The notes beneath the pieces are model-generated. The model saw nothing but the letters and a program-made list of their open reading frames with translations, searched no databases and had not been told where the DNA came from. Below are positions 18,456 to 27,216 of a stretch of DNA of 64,000 bases, one piece after another. The position numbers and the translations under genes are program-made. Each line of letters starts with the position of its first letter. Positions within the stretch are counted from its first letter, which is position 1. The stretch covers positions 186,001 through 250,000 of the forward strand of contig NZ_SJJR01000005.1 in assembly GCF_004331455.1 (NCBI RefSeq), written 5' to 3'. The stretch comes from Micromonospora zingiberis (GTDB lineage Bacteria; Actinomycetota; Actinomycetes; Mycobacteriales; Micromonosporaceae).

Positions 18456-21101
18456 GTGCAGAGGTTGGGCAGGCTCGCGTCGGCGTACGGGCAGGCGATC
18501 GCCGCCCACCGGGCCGCCCGGGCCCACCTCGATGCCGCTCGGGAGGCGCTGCGGACACCCGCACCGTCCGCCCCGGCGGTCGACCCCGACCTGCTGGCCC
18601 GGCTACACCGGGTCGGCGCCGCCCTGGCCGCCCCGACGCCGGGCACCCCGCTGGCCGGGCAGCCCGTGCCGGTACGCCTCGGCGAGGCGGTCACCGCCGG
18701 TGGCGGCTTCCCCGTACTCGTGCCGCTCGGCGCCGGCCACCACCTCGCCGTCGATGCCGACGGCCGCGACCCGGCGGTGGCCGGTCTGCTGCGGGCCCTC
18801 GTGCTGCGCCTGCTGGCCACCGCCGCGCCCGGCGGTGTCCGGGTCACCGGGCTGGACAGCGCCGCCCTCGGCGCGACCTTCGGTCCACTGCGACCGCTGC
18901 TCGACTCCGGGGTCATCGACCCGCCGGCCACCACCGAGTCGGAGGCCGCCACGCTGCTCGACGCCGCCGAACGGCACGCCCGCACGGCCCGGCAGTCCGA
19001 CCGACCGGACCAGGAACTGCTGGTGGTGGTCGCCGCCTCCGTCCCGTCGCCCCGCGAGGCCGCCCGGCTCGCCGCCCTCACCCACGCCGGGCCGGCCGCC
19101 GCCGTCTGCGTCCTGCTCGCCGGTTGGTCGGCCGGCGGGCCGGGCGAGCCGGCGCCGCCGCTGGGCGCCACCACCATGCTGCGGATGACCGACGGGTACG
19201 CCCGGGTCGGCGACCCACCCCACGCCCCGTTCAGCGCCGACGGCAGTGGCCTGGCCGCCCCGGTACGGCTCGACGGTGACCCACCAGCGGCCTCGGTCGC
19301 CGCCCTCGCCACCCACCTCGGCGAGGCCGCCCGCCGGGGGGCGACGGTCGGCTTCGCCGACCTGCTGCCGCCACAGCGCTGGATCAGCTCCGCCCGCGCC
19401 GGCCTGCGTACCGTGGTCGGTCGGGCCGGCCGTGAGCCGTTCACCGTGGCCTTCGACGACGCCACCCCGCACTGGCTGGTCGGCGGGCGCACCGGCGCCG
19501 GTAAGACGGTCTTCCTGCTCGACGTGCTCTACGGGCTGGCCGCCCGCTACGCGCCGAGCGAGTTGCAGCTCTACCTGCTCGACTTCAAGGAGGGAGTGAG
19601 CTTCACCGAGTTCGTCCCCACCGGCCGTGACCCGTCCTGGCTGCCACACGCCCGCGCCGTCGGCATCGAGAGCGACCGGGAGTACGGCGTGGCCGTGCTC
19701 CGCGAACTGCGCCGCGAACTGCACCGTCGGGCCACCACGCTGAAACGCCACGGTGTCACCAAACTCGCCGACCTGCCCGCCGGCACCGCCGTACCCCGGA
19801 TCGTCACCGTGATCGACGAGTTCCAGGTGCTGCTGGCCGGCAACGACCCGATCGCCCGCGAGTCGGTGGACCTGCTGGAGGAGTTGGCCCGCAAGGGCCG
19901 CTCGTACGGCGTACACCTGGTGCTGGCCAGCCAGAGCACGACGGGCATCGAGGCGCTCTACGGCCGCGCCGAGGCGGTCTTCGGGCAGTTCGCGCTGCGG
20001 GTGGCGCTGCCCGGCGGCGGGGGAGTGCTCGACCCGCTCAACGACGCGGCGGCCACCCTGCCGGTCGGCTCGGCCGTGGTCAACACCGCCGCCGGGGCAC
20101 CCGGAGCGAACACGGTGATCCGCTTCCCCGACGCGTACGCGGCCGGCGACGAGCTGACCCGGCTGCGGCACGAGCTGTGGCAGGCCCGCCCGGCGGCTGC
20201 CCGGCCGCCGTCGGTGTTCCGGGGATACGAAACCGCCCGGGTCGAGGACGACGCCACCTTCACCGGGCTGCGCCCGGGCGGCCGGCGCCCACTGGCCCTG
20301 GTCGGCCGGACCGTCGACGTGGACGGCACCAGCGCCCTGTTCATCATGGACACCGCCCCCGGCCGGCACCTGGCCGTGGTCGGCACCTCGCCCGCCGGTG
20401 CCGAGGTGCTGCGCGCCGCGACCCTGAGCCTGGCCCGGCAGCACGCCCCCGGCGAGGCGACGTTCCTGCTCGCCCCGCTGGTCGCCGCCGCCGACTCGGC
20501 CGCCGACGACACCACCGCCACGCTGACCGCCGCCGGCCACCCGGTGGTACGCCTCGACGCCCCGGCGCTACGCCAGCAGATCGCCACCCTGGCCGGCGAC
20601 GCTGGCCCGGCCGGAGGTGCGGGTCTGGCCGGTGGTGCGGGTCTGGCCGGTGGTGGGGGTCTGGCCGGAGACGGCGGGTCGGGCGGGGTCGCCGGTGGCG
20701 GGCAGTCGTCGGCGCCGGGGCGCAGCTACCTGGTGGTGTTCGGGATGGACGCCGCCGCCGGACTGCTCGCCGAGAGCGACCCGGCGACCTTCCGCACCGG
20801 CCACGACGACCTGCGTACCCTGCTGCGCCAGGGCCCCGGCCACGGGGTACACCTGCTCGGCTGGTGGCGCGGGCTGCGCCGGCTCGCCGACGACCTCGGC
20901 GGTACGCAGAACCGCGACGACGTCGCCTGCCTGGTCGCGCTGAACGTGCCCGGCGCCGACCTGGGCCTGCACCTCGGGATGCACGACCTGGCCTACACGC
21001 CCCGAGCCGACCGGGCGCTGCTGGTCGACCGGCACGACCAGCGGGTCCGGTTGATCGTGCCGTTCGCCCGCGACGGCCACACCGGCGACGGTCAGGAGTG
21101 A
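18456..21101 (+). CDS. FtsK/SpoIIIE-type ATPase with tandem ATPase-like domains
   Basis: 881 residues from GTG 18456 (TTG 18465 is the alternative). An N-terminal Ala/Arg helical stretch suggests a short coiled coil. Residues ~60-280 resemble a degenerate ATPase lobe. The active FtsK domain has Walker A GGRTGAGKT (~343) and Walker B VTVIDEFQVLL (~455). A third lobe starts with a decayed P-loop VVGTSPAGAEV (~643) lacking the lysine. A Gly-Ala-rich insert from an 18-bp tandem repeat lies near residue 720. No membrane segment. The domain plan recalls EccC-like pumps more than septal FtsK. It is coupled to a membrane protein downstream, a possible anchor. Substrate (DNA or protein) unknown. Possible -10 TAGGGT at 18421. 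Confidence 0.75.
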   Translation: MQRLGRLASAYGQAIAAHRAARAHLDAAREALRTPAPSAPAVDPDLLARLHRVGAALAAPTPGTPLAGQPVPVRLGEAVTAGGGFPVLVPLGAGHHLAVDADGRDPAVAGLLRALVLRLLATAAPGGVRVTGLDSAALGATFGPLRPLLDSGVIDPPATTESEAATLLDAAERHARTARQSDRPDQELLVVVAASVPSPREAARLAALTHAGPAAAVCVLLAGWSAGGPGEPAPPLGATTMLRMTDGYARVGDPPHAPFSADGSGLAAPVRLDGDPPAASVAALATHLGEAARRGATVGFADLLPPQRWISSARAGLRTVVGRAGREPFTVAFDDATPHWLVGGRTGAGKTVFLLDVLYGLAARYAPSELQLYLLDFKEGVSFTEFVPTGRDPSWLPHARAVGIESDREYGVAVLRELRRELHRRATTLKRHGVTKLADLPAGTAVPRIVTVIDEFQVLLAGNDPIARESVDLLEELARKGRSYGVHLVLASQSTTGIEALYGRAEAVFGQFALRVALPGGGGVLDPLNDAAATLPVGSAVVNTAAGAPGANTVIRFPDAYAAGDELTRLRHELWQARPAAARPPSVFRGYETARVEDDATFTGLRPGGRRPLALVGRTVDVDGTSALFIMDTAPGRHLAVVGTSPAGAEVLRAATLSLARQHAPGEATFLLAPLVAAADSAADDTTATLTAAGHPVVRLDAPALRQQIATLAGDAGPAGGAGLAGGAGLAGGGGLAGDGGSGGVAGGGQSSAPGRSYLVVFGMDAAAGLLAESDPATFRTGHDDLRTLLRQGPGHGVHLLGWWRGLRRLADDLGGTQNRDDVACLVALNVPGADLGLHLGMHDLAYTPRADRALLVDRHDQRVRLIVPFARDGHTGDGQE

Positions 21102-21103
21102 GC

Positions 21104-22177
21104 GTGTCCACCTTCGACGAGTACGCGGCGCTGGCTCGGCACCTCTCCGTCCAGCAGCGTGCCGGCGAACAGGGCGTCGCCGCCGAAGCCGACCGGCGGC
21201 GGGATCTCGGTGCCACCGTGGAGTACCTCGACCGCCGACTGCTCGCCCAGGGCCAGCGCCTCGACCAACTCGGCCGGACCATCGGCGCCACCCCGCCGCC
21301 CGCCGGCCCGCCGCCGGCTTCCGGCCCGCCGGGGTCGCCGGCATCCGGCCCGCCGGGGTCGCCGGCATTCGGCTCCGCCTCCGCTGGCCGGTCGGGGTCG
21401 CCGGCTTCCGGCCCCGGCTTCGCTGGCCCGCCGAGGTCGCCGGCTTCCGGCTCCGCCTCCGCTAGCCCGTCGGGGTCGCCGGCTTCCGGCCCCGCCTCCG
21501 CCGGCCCGTCGGGTCAGCTCGGTTCGCCGGTTTCCGGGCCCGGCTTCGCCGGCCTGTCGGGTCAGCTCGGTTCGCCGGTTTCCGGGCCGCCGCTGGCTGG
21601 CGCGGGACTGGGGACGGGGGTGGACGGCGGCGCAGCCGCCGCGCCGGGGCGGTCGGGTGTCGGGGCGTACGCCCAGGTGGGTGGGGAGGAGACGAGCCGG
21701 GCGCTGCCGGTGGCCGTGAGTGCGACGGCGGCCGGGGTGCCGGCGCAGCGGGCCGGCGAGGTCGATGCGGCGACGGAACTGGAGATGGCGCGGCGCTGGG
21801 CCGACGAGGCCGACCGGTACGCGCAGCAGGCGGAGGTGCTGGCCCAGCGGCCGGCGCTGCTGCCGACCTGGTCGCCGATGGCCCGGGCGGTCGCCGTCTA
21901 CCTCGGTTTCGCCGCCGTCTCGGTGCTGCTCATGCTGGTCATGGTGCTGGCCTCCGGGGTCGGCGTGGTCGGTGGCTGGACCCTTTACTCGTGGATGTGT
22001 GCCGGCCTGCCCGCCGTCTCGCTGATCGGCGCCTGGCTGGTGCTCGGCCGTTGGGGGCGACCCGCCGTCGGCGCCGCCACCCCGCCCCGCTATCCGGTGA
22101 TCGGGTTCCTGCTCTGCTTTCTCGCCGTCCCGCTCGCCTACTGCGGCTACCTGATCCTGGTCCGGACGATGCGATGA
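21104..22177 (+). CDS. membrane protein with N-terminal coiled coil and repetitive Pro/Ser/Gly linker
   Basis: 357 residues. Start GTG 21104 has AGGAG at 21094-21098; GTG 21098 overlapping the FtsK stop is also possible. Residues 1-65 are charged and helical (DRRRDLGATVEYLDRRL). Residues ~65-175 are a low-complexity linker built from GSPASGP/GFAGPS units. A second helical segment follows (~200-245, EMARRWADEADRYAQQAEVL), then three transmembrane helices. Such a layout suits a membrane anchor or scaffold for the preceding pump. The linker DNA (about 21300-21600) is itself repetitive and probably length-variable. No named family recognised. Confidence 0.7.
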   Translation: MSTFDEYAALARHLSVQQRAGEQGVAAEADRRRDLGATVEYLDRRLLAQGQRLDQLGRTIGATPPPAGPPPASGPPGSPASGPPGSPAFGSASAGRSGSPASGPGFAGPPRSPASGSASASPSGSPASGPASAGPSGQLGSPVSGPGFAGLSGQLGSPVSGPPLAGAGLGTGVDGGAAAAPGRSGVGAYAQVGGEETSRALPVAVSATAAGVPAQRAGEVDAATELEMARRWADEADRYAQQAEVLAQRPALLPTWSPMARAVAVYLGFAAVSVLLMLVMVLASGVGVVGGWTLYSWMCAGLPAVSLIGAWLVLGRWGRPAVGAATPPRYPVIGFLLCFLAVPLAYCGYLILVRTMR

Positions 22178-22187
22178 GCGGACTTCC

Positions 22188-22235
22188 GATCTTGGTACGT
22201 TTCGACCCCTCCAGGGGCAGTTTCGTACCAAGATC
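22188..22235 (+). terminator. hairpin between the membrane-protein gene and the small coiled-coil gene
   Basis: Perfect 12-bp outer stem (gatcttggtacg / cgtaccaagatc) with an inner cccc/gggg stem. It sits 10 bp after one stop and 22 bp before the next start, so it could be an attenuator within the cassette rather than a full stop. Confidence 0.6.
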
Positions 22236-22256
22236 TGTCTCTTCGAGGGAGGGTGT

Positions 22257-22520
22257 GTGAGTGCAGCGGAGATGATCGCCAGGTTGGCGGCGGCAGCACA
22301 GAAACTGGACGAGGCCAAGGCGAAGACGGCGGCTGCGGCCCAGGATGCGGCTGAGGCACGGCAGCTTGTCGCGGGGGCGTTGCAGGGCGTCGCCGCCGGC
22401 CCGCTGATCAACATGATCGACTCGTACCGGCAGGCACTCGCGCAGGCCGCGCAGGGCGGTGAGCCCGCCAAGCAGCACGTCCAGGAGACCATCGCGAAGG
22501 TACGTGCGCTGGGAAACTGA
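22257..22520 (+). CDS. small coiled-coil protein (DUF6244-like)
   Basis: 87 residues, almost entirely helical, Ala/Gln/Lys rich (AAAAQKLDEAKAKTAAAAQ), with a short hydrophobic break near residue 45 (AGPLINMIDSY). GTG 22257 is preceded by GAGGGAGG. Size and helix-turn-helix-like hairpin recall small secreted helical hairpin proteins, but there is no WXG motif. It matches my memory of an uncharacterised Micromonospora family (DUF6244). It lies between the FtsK/membrane pair and another small gene. Confidence 0.7.
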   Translation: MSAAEMIARLAAAAQKLDEAKAKTAAAAQDAAEARQLVAGALQGVAAGPLINMIDSYRQALAQAAQGGEPAKQHVQETIAKVRALGN

Positions 22521-22538
22521 CCACTGGGGAGGAAGACG

Positions 22539-22976
22539 ATGCGCGACGGCGCAACGCTCGACGGGTTCCACATCGGACAGGTGCCGGACACGGTGGGCGA
22601 GGAGGTGTCCGACTTCGCCACCGAGTGGGAGGACGTGCAGTTCGCGACCCGGGTCTGGGAGCGGCAGACCGCCGACGGTTACCGGGTGGACCTGCGAGTG
22701 CATGTGCTGCGTGGGCAACGGCTGACCGACCTCGACGCGCTGCGCACCTTCCTCGCCGACTATCACGAGCGTGACCCTGCCGGCTGGCAGCTGACCGAGT
22801 TCACGCACGACGACGGGCCCGGCCTGGTGGGTGACGGCCAGGCGTTCTGGCTGGCCGAGCCGGGCGTCGCGGTGAACGTCCTGGCCGACCCGGCACAGGT
22901 CGACGGGGACGGGCTGCTCGCCGTGGCGTACGGCGTCGTACGGCAACAAGAGCCGGAGTCGCATTTTCGACCGTGA
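22539..22976 (+). CDS. hypothetical protein, acidic, 145 residues
   Basis: Start ATG 22539 with GGGGAGGAAG just upstream; 18 bp after the coiled-coil gene, so likely one operon with it. Rich in Asp/Glu/Val with alternating strands and helices (WRQTADGYRVDLRVHVL-like pattern); no cysteine and no membrane segment. A possible partner of the small coiled-coil protein. No family recognised. The stop is 33 bp before the NACHT gene start, with a promoter-like box between. Confidence 0.65.
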   Translation: MRDGATLDGFHIGQVPDTVGEEVSDFATEWEDVQFATRVWERQTADGYRVDLRVHVLRGQRLTDLDALRTFLADYHERDPAGWQLTEFTHDDGPGLVGDGQAFWLAEPGVAVNVLADPAQVDGDGLLAVAYGVVRQQEPESHFRP

Positions 22977-22995
22977 TTCGGTGGCCATCGGTCGA

Positions 22996-23001
22996 TAAAC
23001 T
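22996..23001 (+). promoter_or_regulatory. -10 box of the NACHT gene
   Basis: TAAACT, 8 nt before GTG 23010. This suggests that the NACHT gene can be transcribed on its own as a near-leaderless message. Confidence 0.4.
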
Positions 23002-23009
23002 GCCCGGCC

Positions 23010-26000
23010 GTGGAACCTGCTTCGCTTTTCACCGCGCTGGCGAAATCGATCTTGACCCAGGTTGGCAAAGAGTTGGCAAGCCCAATGGTCAAGAGCGTGA
23101 AGGCGCGGGTGCTGGGAGATCCGGAGCAGAAAGCGCTGGAGCGCGCGTTGGCCCGCGCGTTCGCCGAGATCCAGAAGACGTCCGGGTACGCCCTCGCCGA
23201 ATTCGACATCAACCTGGACTTCTGGTCGTACGAGGGCGCCGAGGAGTTGGCGAAGCTGCTGCTCCCCGGTGCCCAACCGTCGGCGGCCGGTATGGCCACG
23301 CGCGCCGTCGCATCGCTCGGGCGGTTCCAGACCGAGGACGAGCAACTCGACCGGATCAACCTGCTCCGGCCGGTGTTCCGGGCCATGCTCGACGCGCTGG
23401 CCAACGAGGTACGCCGGGAGCCCGCGCTGCGCACCGTGCTCGGGCTCAGGGACGAGGCCGACGGCGCACGGGCGGGTGTGCGGCTGGCGCACCATCTCGG
23501 TGCCGCCACGGCGGGCGAGGACGACCGGTTCCACTACCTGAGCTGGGTGGTCGACCAACACCGGTACCTGCCGACGGTCGGAGTGGTCCGCAACACCACC
23601 GTCCAACTGCCCCTGGACGACGTGTTCATCGGGTTGCAGGCACAGGCCGACCAGCGCCCCGGCGACCGGGCCCGGCACTGGTTCGAACAGGAACGCGCCA
23701 AGCTGACCGCGCGGGTCCAGGCCGGGCAGCTCGACGAAACCGGGTTCGAGGCGGCCCTGGACCGCTTGCAGCTGACGTACGGCCGGAAGTTCCCCGCCGA
23801 CGGCGACCGGGAGGCGGTGCCGGCGCAGCCGGTGCTGGATGTGGTCCACCAACAGGCGCAGCTGCTGGTCCTCGGCGACCCGGGTTCGGGCAAGACGACC
23901 CTGCTGCGCTACCTCGCCCTCACCCACGCCAAGGCCCTCGTCGCCGACACCTCCCCGCAGGACCGGCCGCCGCTGTTCCCGATCTACCTGCGGATCGGTG
24001 AGTACGCCCGGCACGGCCACCCCGACCACGGGATCGGTGAGTTCCTCGCGGTGTCCATGCGCCGCGACGAGTGCCGCACCCCGGGCCTGTCCGACCTGCT
24101 CCAGCGGCAGCTCGACGGCGGACGCTGCCTGGTCCTGCTGGACGGCCTCGACGAGATCGCCTCGGCGGACCTGCGCCGTGACGTGGTCGCGGCGGTGGTC
24201 AACTTCGTCACCGCGCACGCCCGACAGGGCAACCGTTTCGTGGTGACCAGCCGGATCGCCGGCTACCAGGCCGCACCGCTGCCGGACTCGTTCCACGCGG
24301 TACGGCTCCAGGACATGGACGACCCGACGATCGGCCGGTTCCTGGACGTCTACTGCCGCGAGGTGGAGCGGGCCGAGACGCCGAAGCGGACCGATGCGGC
24401 GATCCGGGACGCCGGTGCGCGGGAGGCGACGGCGATCGGGGAGGCCCTGCGGACCAATCCAGGAGTACGCCGGCTGGCCGCCAACCCGCTGCTGCTCACC
24501 GCGCTCGTCCTGGTACACCGGTCCAGTGGCCGGCTGCCGCATCGGCGGGTCGAGGCGTACATCGAGGTGTGTAACGCTCTGGGCCGCACCTGGCGCAGCG
24601 CGCAGGGCGTCGCCGCGGCGGACCTGCCCGACGAACGGATCCTCAACCGGTGGTTGTCGAGACTCGGGGCCTGGCTACATGAGAACCGCCCCGAGGGCGC
24701 GGCCAGCAAACTGGAACTACTCGAAGTGCTCGGCCCGCTCTGGGCCACGCACCACGGAAGCAGCTGGGACCCGGACGTGTTGCGGGACGCCGACCCGTTG
24801 CACACCGAACCGGGCCGAGGGGTGCTCGACTTCGTCAGAAAGGCCGACGAGCACACCGGACTGCTGGTCGAGCGGGCACCCGGCCGCTACGGCTTCGCCC
24901 ACCTGACCTTCGAGGAGTACTACACCGGGCGGGCACTGGCCCTGCTCGGATCGATCGAGAACCGGGCCAGCCAGATCCGCCGCCGGCTGCACGATCCCCG
25001 CTACGACGAGCCGATCCTGCTCGCCCTCGGCCTGATCGGCACCGACTACGTCGAGCAGATCGACGAGGTGATTGCGCAGGCGATTTATCCCGGGCCGGAA
25101 CCCAGCCCGTACGAGGATCTGCTCGGCCGCGACTTCCTGTTCATGCTTCGCGTGCTGGCTGACGACGTACCCCTGGCGCGGACCGCGACCATCGACGAGA
25201 TCCTGCATCAGGCGATCGACGAGTACCTCGACCCCGATGCCAGTCGATGCCGCTTCACGACCTATCGGCAGGCCTTGGCCGAGCGACTGAGCGGCCTCGG
25301 CGACACCAGAGCCGCCGACCGCCTCCGCGTCGCCCTCGACGCGCGGGCGACCACGATCGACGCCTCCGCGCACGAACGATGGTGCGAACTTGTCGAGATC
25401 GCCGTTGCGTACGGGCAACTCCTGCCCACCACCCGCAACATGCTCGTGCAGATTGCCGGCGATGGTGCTCATGCGGATGCAGCTCTGCGGGTGCTGGGGC
25501 GTGACGTTGTGGTGAGTGGTGAGGTGGTTGCTGCGTTGGTGGTGTTGGCGGTCGGCGGTGGTGATCCCGAGGCGCGGGTGCGGGCGATGGAGCTGTTGGC
25601 CGGGGATGGTGCTTTGAGTGGAGAGGTGGTTGCTGCTGCGGTGGGGTTGGCGACGGGTGATATGGATCCGATCGTGCGGCTGCGGGCGGTGGAGGTGTTG
25701 GCCAGGAGTGGTGCGTTGAATGGTGAGGTGATCGCTGCATTGATGAGGGTGGCGACGGGTGGTGGTGATCCGTTCGTTCGGGTGCGGGCGGTGGAGGTGT
25801 TGGCCGCGAGTGGTGCTTTGGGTGGTGAGGTGGTTGCTGCTGCGGTGGGGTTGGCGACGGGTGGTGGTGCTCCGTTCGTTCGGTTGCGGGCGGTGGAGTT
25901 GTTGGCCCGCAATGAGCTTCTGACTGGTGGGGTGGTTTCTGCTGCGGTGGGGTTGGCGACGGGTGATGGTGATCCGTTCGTGCGCGTACGGGCGGTGGAG

Positions 26001-27182
26001 GTGTTGGCCGCGAGTGGTGCTTTGGGTGGTGAGGTGGTTGCTGCTGCGGTGGGGTTGGCGACGGGTGATGGTGATCCGTTCGTTCGGTTGCGGGCGGTGG
26101 AGTCGTTGGCCCGCAATGAGCTCCTGACTGGTGAGGTGGTTGCCGCTGCGGTGGGGTTGGCGACGGCTGGTGATCCCGTGGCACGGGTGCGGGCGGTGGA
26201 AGTGTTGGCCGGGAGTGGTGCTTTGGGTGGTGAGGTGGTTGCTGCGTTGGTGGGGTTGGCGACGGGTGGCGGTGATCCCGAGGCGCGGGTGCGGGCGGGC
26301 GAGTTGTTGGTCGAGAATGGTGCTTTGAGTGGTGAGGTGGTTGCTGCGTTGGTGGGTTTCGCGACGGGTGGTGGTGATCCGTTCGTGCGGTTGCGGGCGG
26401 TGGAGGTGCTGGCCAGCAATGATGTTCTGACTGGTGAGGTGGTTGCTGCGTTGGTGGGGTTGGCGACGGGTGGCGGTGATCCCGAGGCGCGGGTGCGGGC
26501 GGTGGAAGTGTTGGCCGGGAGTGGTGCTTTGGGTGGTGAGGTGGTTGCTGCGTTGGTGGGGTTGGCGACGGGTGGTGGTGATCCGTTCGTGCGGTTGCGG
26601 GCGGTCGAGGTGTTGGCCTGGAAAGGTGCTTTGAGTGGTGAGGTGGTTGCTGCGTTGGTGGGGTTGGCGACGGGCGATGGTGATCCGAAGGTGCGGGTAC
26701 GCGCGGTGGAACTGTCGGCCACAGGTGATGCTTTGAGCGGTGAGGTGGTTGCTGCTGCGGTGGGGTTGGCGACGGGTGGTGGTGATCCGGCAGTGCGGGT
26801 GCGGGCGATGGGGGTATTGGCCGCAGCAGGGGCGCTGGCCGGGCCGGTCGCTGCTACCGCGCTGGAGGTCGTTGGCGAGGCTGAGGATTGGTTGACTCGA
26901 CAGGACCTGGTGCGGCACCTGCGGTACGCCCCGCCGACGGAGCGGCTCATCACGGTGCTGATGTCACTGTTCCTGGACCCGGACAACGACGTGCGGGCCG
27001 AGGTCGGACGTACGCTTGTCGAGATTTCCCGTCGGCACCCAGAGGTCGCCGCTGACATCCGGTCGAGGCTGGTCAGCGCCTGCGCCAGCCCGGACTTCGC
27101 CGAGCAGGACGAGTACGAGTACAGAGCGGCGTGGGATTACGCGCACGAGGCACTTCAGCGTCAGGTCGAGGCCGCCGCATAG
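23010..27182 (+). CDS. NACHT NTPase with C-terminal HEAT-like repeat array (bacterial NLR-type)
   Basis: 1390 residues. N-terminal helical effector-like region (~1-270), then NACHT NTPase with Walker A GDPGSGKTT (~289), Walker B CLVLLDGLDEI (~373), FVVTSRIAGY sensor and FAHLTFEEYYTGRAL winged-helix/arm motif. A helical middle (~660-820) is followed by thirteen 34-residue HEAT-like repeats (~823-1263, unit VRAVEVLA-GAL-GEVVAA-VGLATGGGDP) and a diverged C-terminal repeat end. Known bacterial NACHT proteins with such sensors defend against phage by oligomerising on a trigger; that role is inferred here. GTG start; own promoter-like box. Codon use in the repeat part is strikingly unlike the rest of the gene. 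Confidence 0.88.
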   Translation: MEPASLFTALAKSILTQVGKELASPMVKSVKARVLGDPEQKALERALARAFAEIQKTSGYALAEFDINLDFWSYEGAEELAKLLLPGAQPSAAGMATRAVASLGRFQTEDEQLDRINLLRPVFRAMLDALANEVRREPALRTVLGLRDEADGARAGVRLAHHLGAATAGEDDRFHYLSWVVDQHRYLPTVGVVRNTTVQLPLDDVFIGLQAQADQRPGDRARHWFEQERAKLTARVQAGQLDETGFEAALDRLQLTYGRKFPADGDREAVPAQPVLDVVHQQAQLLVLGDPGSGKTTLLRYLALTHAKALVADTSPQDRPPLFPIYLRIGEYARHGHPDHGIGEFLAVSMRRDECRTPGLSDLLQRQLDGGRCLVLLDGLDEIASADLRRDVVAAVVNFVTAHARQGNRFVVTSRIAGYQAAPLPDSFHAVRLQDMDDPTIGRFLDVYCREVERAETPKRTDAAIRDAGAREATAIGEALRTNPGVRRLAANPLLLTALVLVHRSSGRLPHRRVEAYIEVCNALGRTWRSAQGVAAADLPDERILNRWLSRLGAWLHENRPEGAASKLELLEVLGPLWATHHGSSWDPDVLRDADPLHTEPGRGVLDFVRKADEHTGLLVERAPGRYGFAHLTFEEYYTGRALALLGSIENRASQIRRRLHDPRYDEPILLALGLIGTDYVEQIDEVIAQAIYPGPEPSPYEDLLGRDFLFMLRVLADDVPLARTATIDEILHQAIDEYLDPDASRCRFTTYRQALAERLSGLGDTRAADRLRVALDARATTIDASAHERWCELVEIAVAYGQLLPTTRNMLVQIAGDGAHADAALRVLGRDVVVSGEVVAALVVLAVGGGDPEARVRAMELLAGDGALSGEVVAAAVGLATGDMDPIVRLRAVEVLARSGALNGEVIAALMRVATGGGDPFVRVRAVEVLAASGALGGEVVAAAVGLATGGGAPFVRLRAVELLARNELLTGGVVSAAVGLATGDGDPFVRVRAVEVLAASGALGGEVVAAAVGLATGDGDPFVRLRAVESLARNELLTGEVVAAAVGLATAGDPVARVRAVEVLAGSGALGGEVVAALVGLATGGGDPEARVRAGELLVENGALSGEVVAALVGFATGGGDPFVRLRAVEVLASNDVLTGEVVAALVGLATGGGDPEARVRAVEVLAGSGALGGEVVAALVGLATGGGDPFVRLRAVEVLAWKGALSGEVVAALVGLATGDGDPKVRVRAVELSATGDALSGEVVAAAVGLATGGGDPAVRVRAMGVLAAAGALAGPVAATALEVVGEAEDWLTRQDLVRHLRYAPPTERLITVLMSLFLDPDNDVRAEVGRTLVEISRRHPEVAADIRSRLVSACASPDFAEQDEYEYRAAWDYAHEALQRQVEAAA
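25476..26798 (+). repeat. 13-unit 102-bp tandem coding repeat in the NACHT gene
   Basis: Thirteen consecutive units of 34 codons (one of 33), units 4/6 and 8/11 nearly identical at DNA level. Variation concentrates in two places: the residues after VEVLA (ASGALG, RNELLT, WKGALS, GSGALG) and the DP-x-(V/A)R turn. The sense strand is G/T rich and C-ended codons are almost missing, unlike flanking DNA. Copy number is likely to vary between strains and may be misassembled from short reads. Confidence 0.92.
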
Positions 27183-27216
27183 CGGCACGGTTTTGCCGGC
27201 CAGTGTCGATCGGGGT

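Noticed and set aside
20382..20410. Second active ATPase site in the FtsK-like protein
   Set aside because: The loop GTSPAGAE lacks the Walker lysine, so it is treated as degenerate.
25476..26798. CRISPR-like or satellite repeat array
   Set aside because: 102-bp units are contiguous, in frame and encode HEAT-like helices; there are no unique spacers.
24717..26918. 733-codon antisense frame, and other long frames, across the NACHT repeats
   Set aside because: Repetitive Thr/Arg/His/Pro composition arises from reading the tandem coding repeat on the wrong strand.
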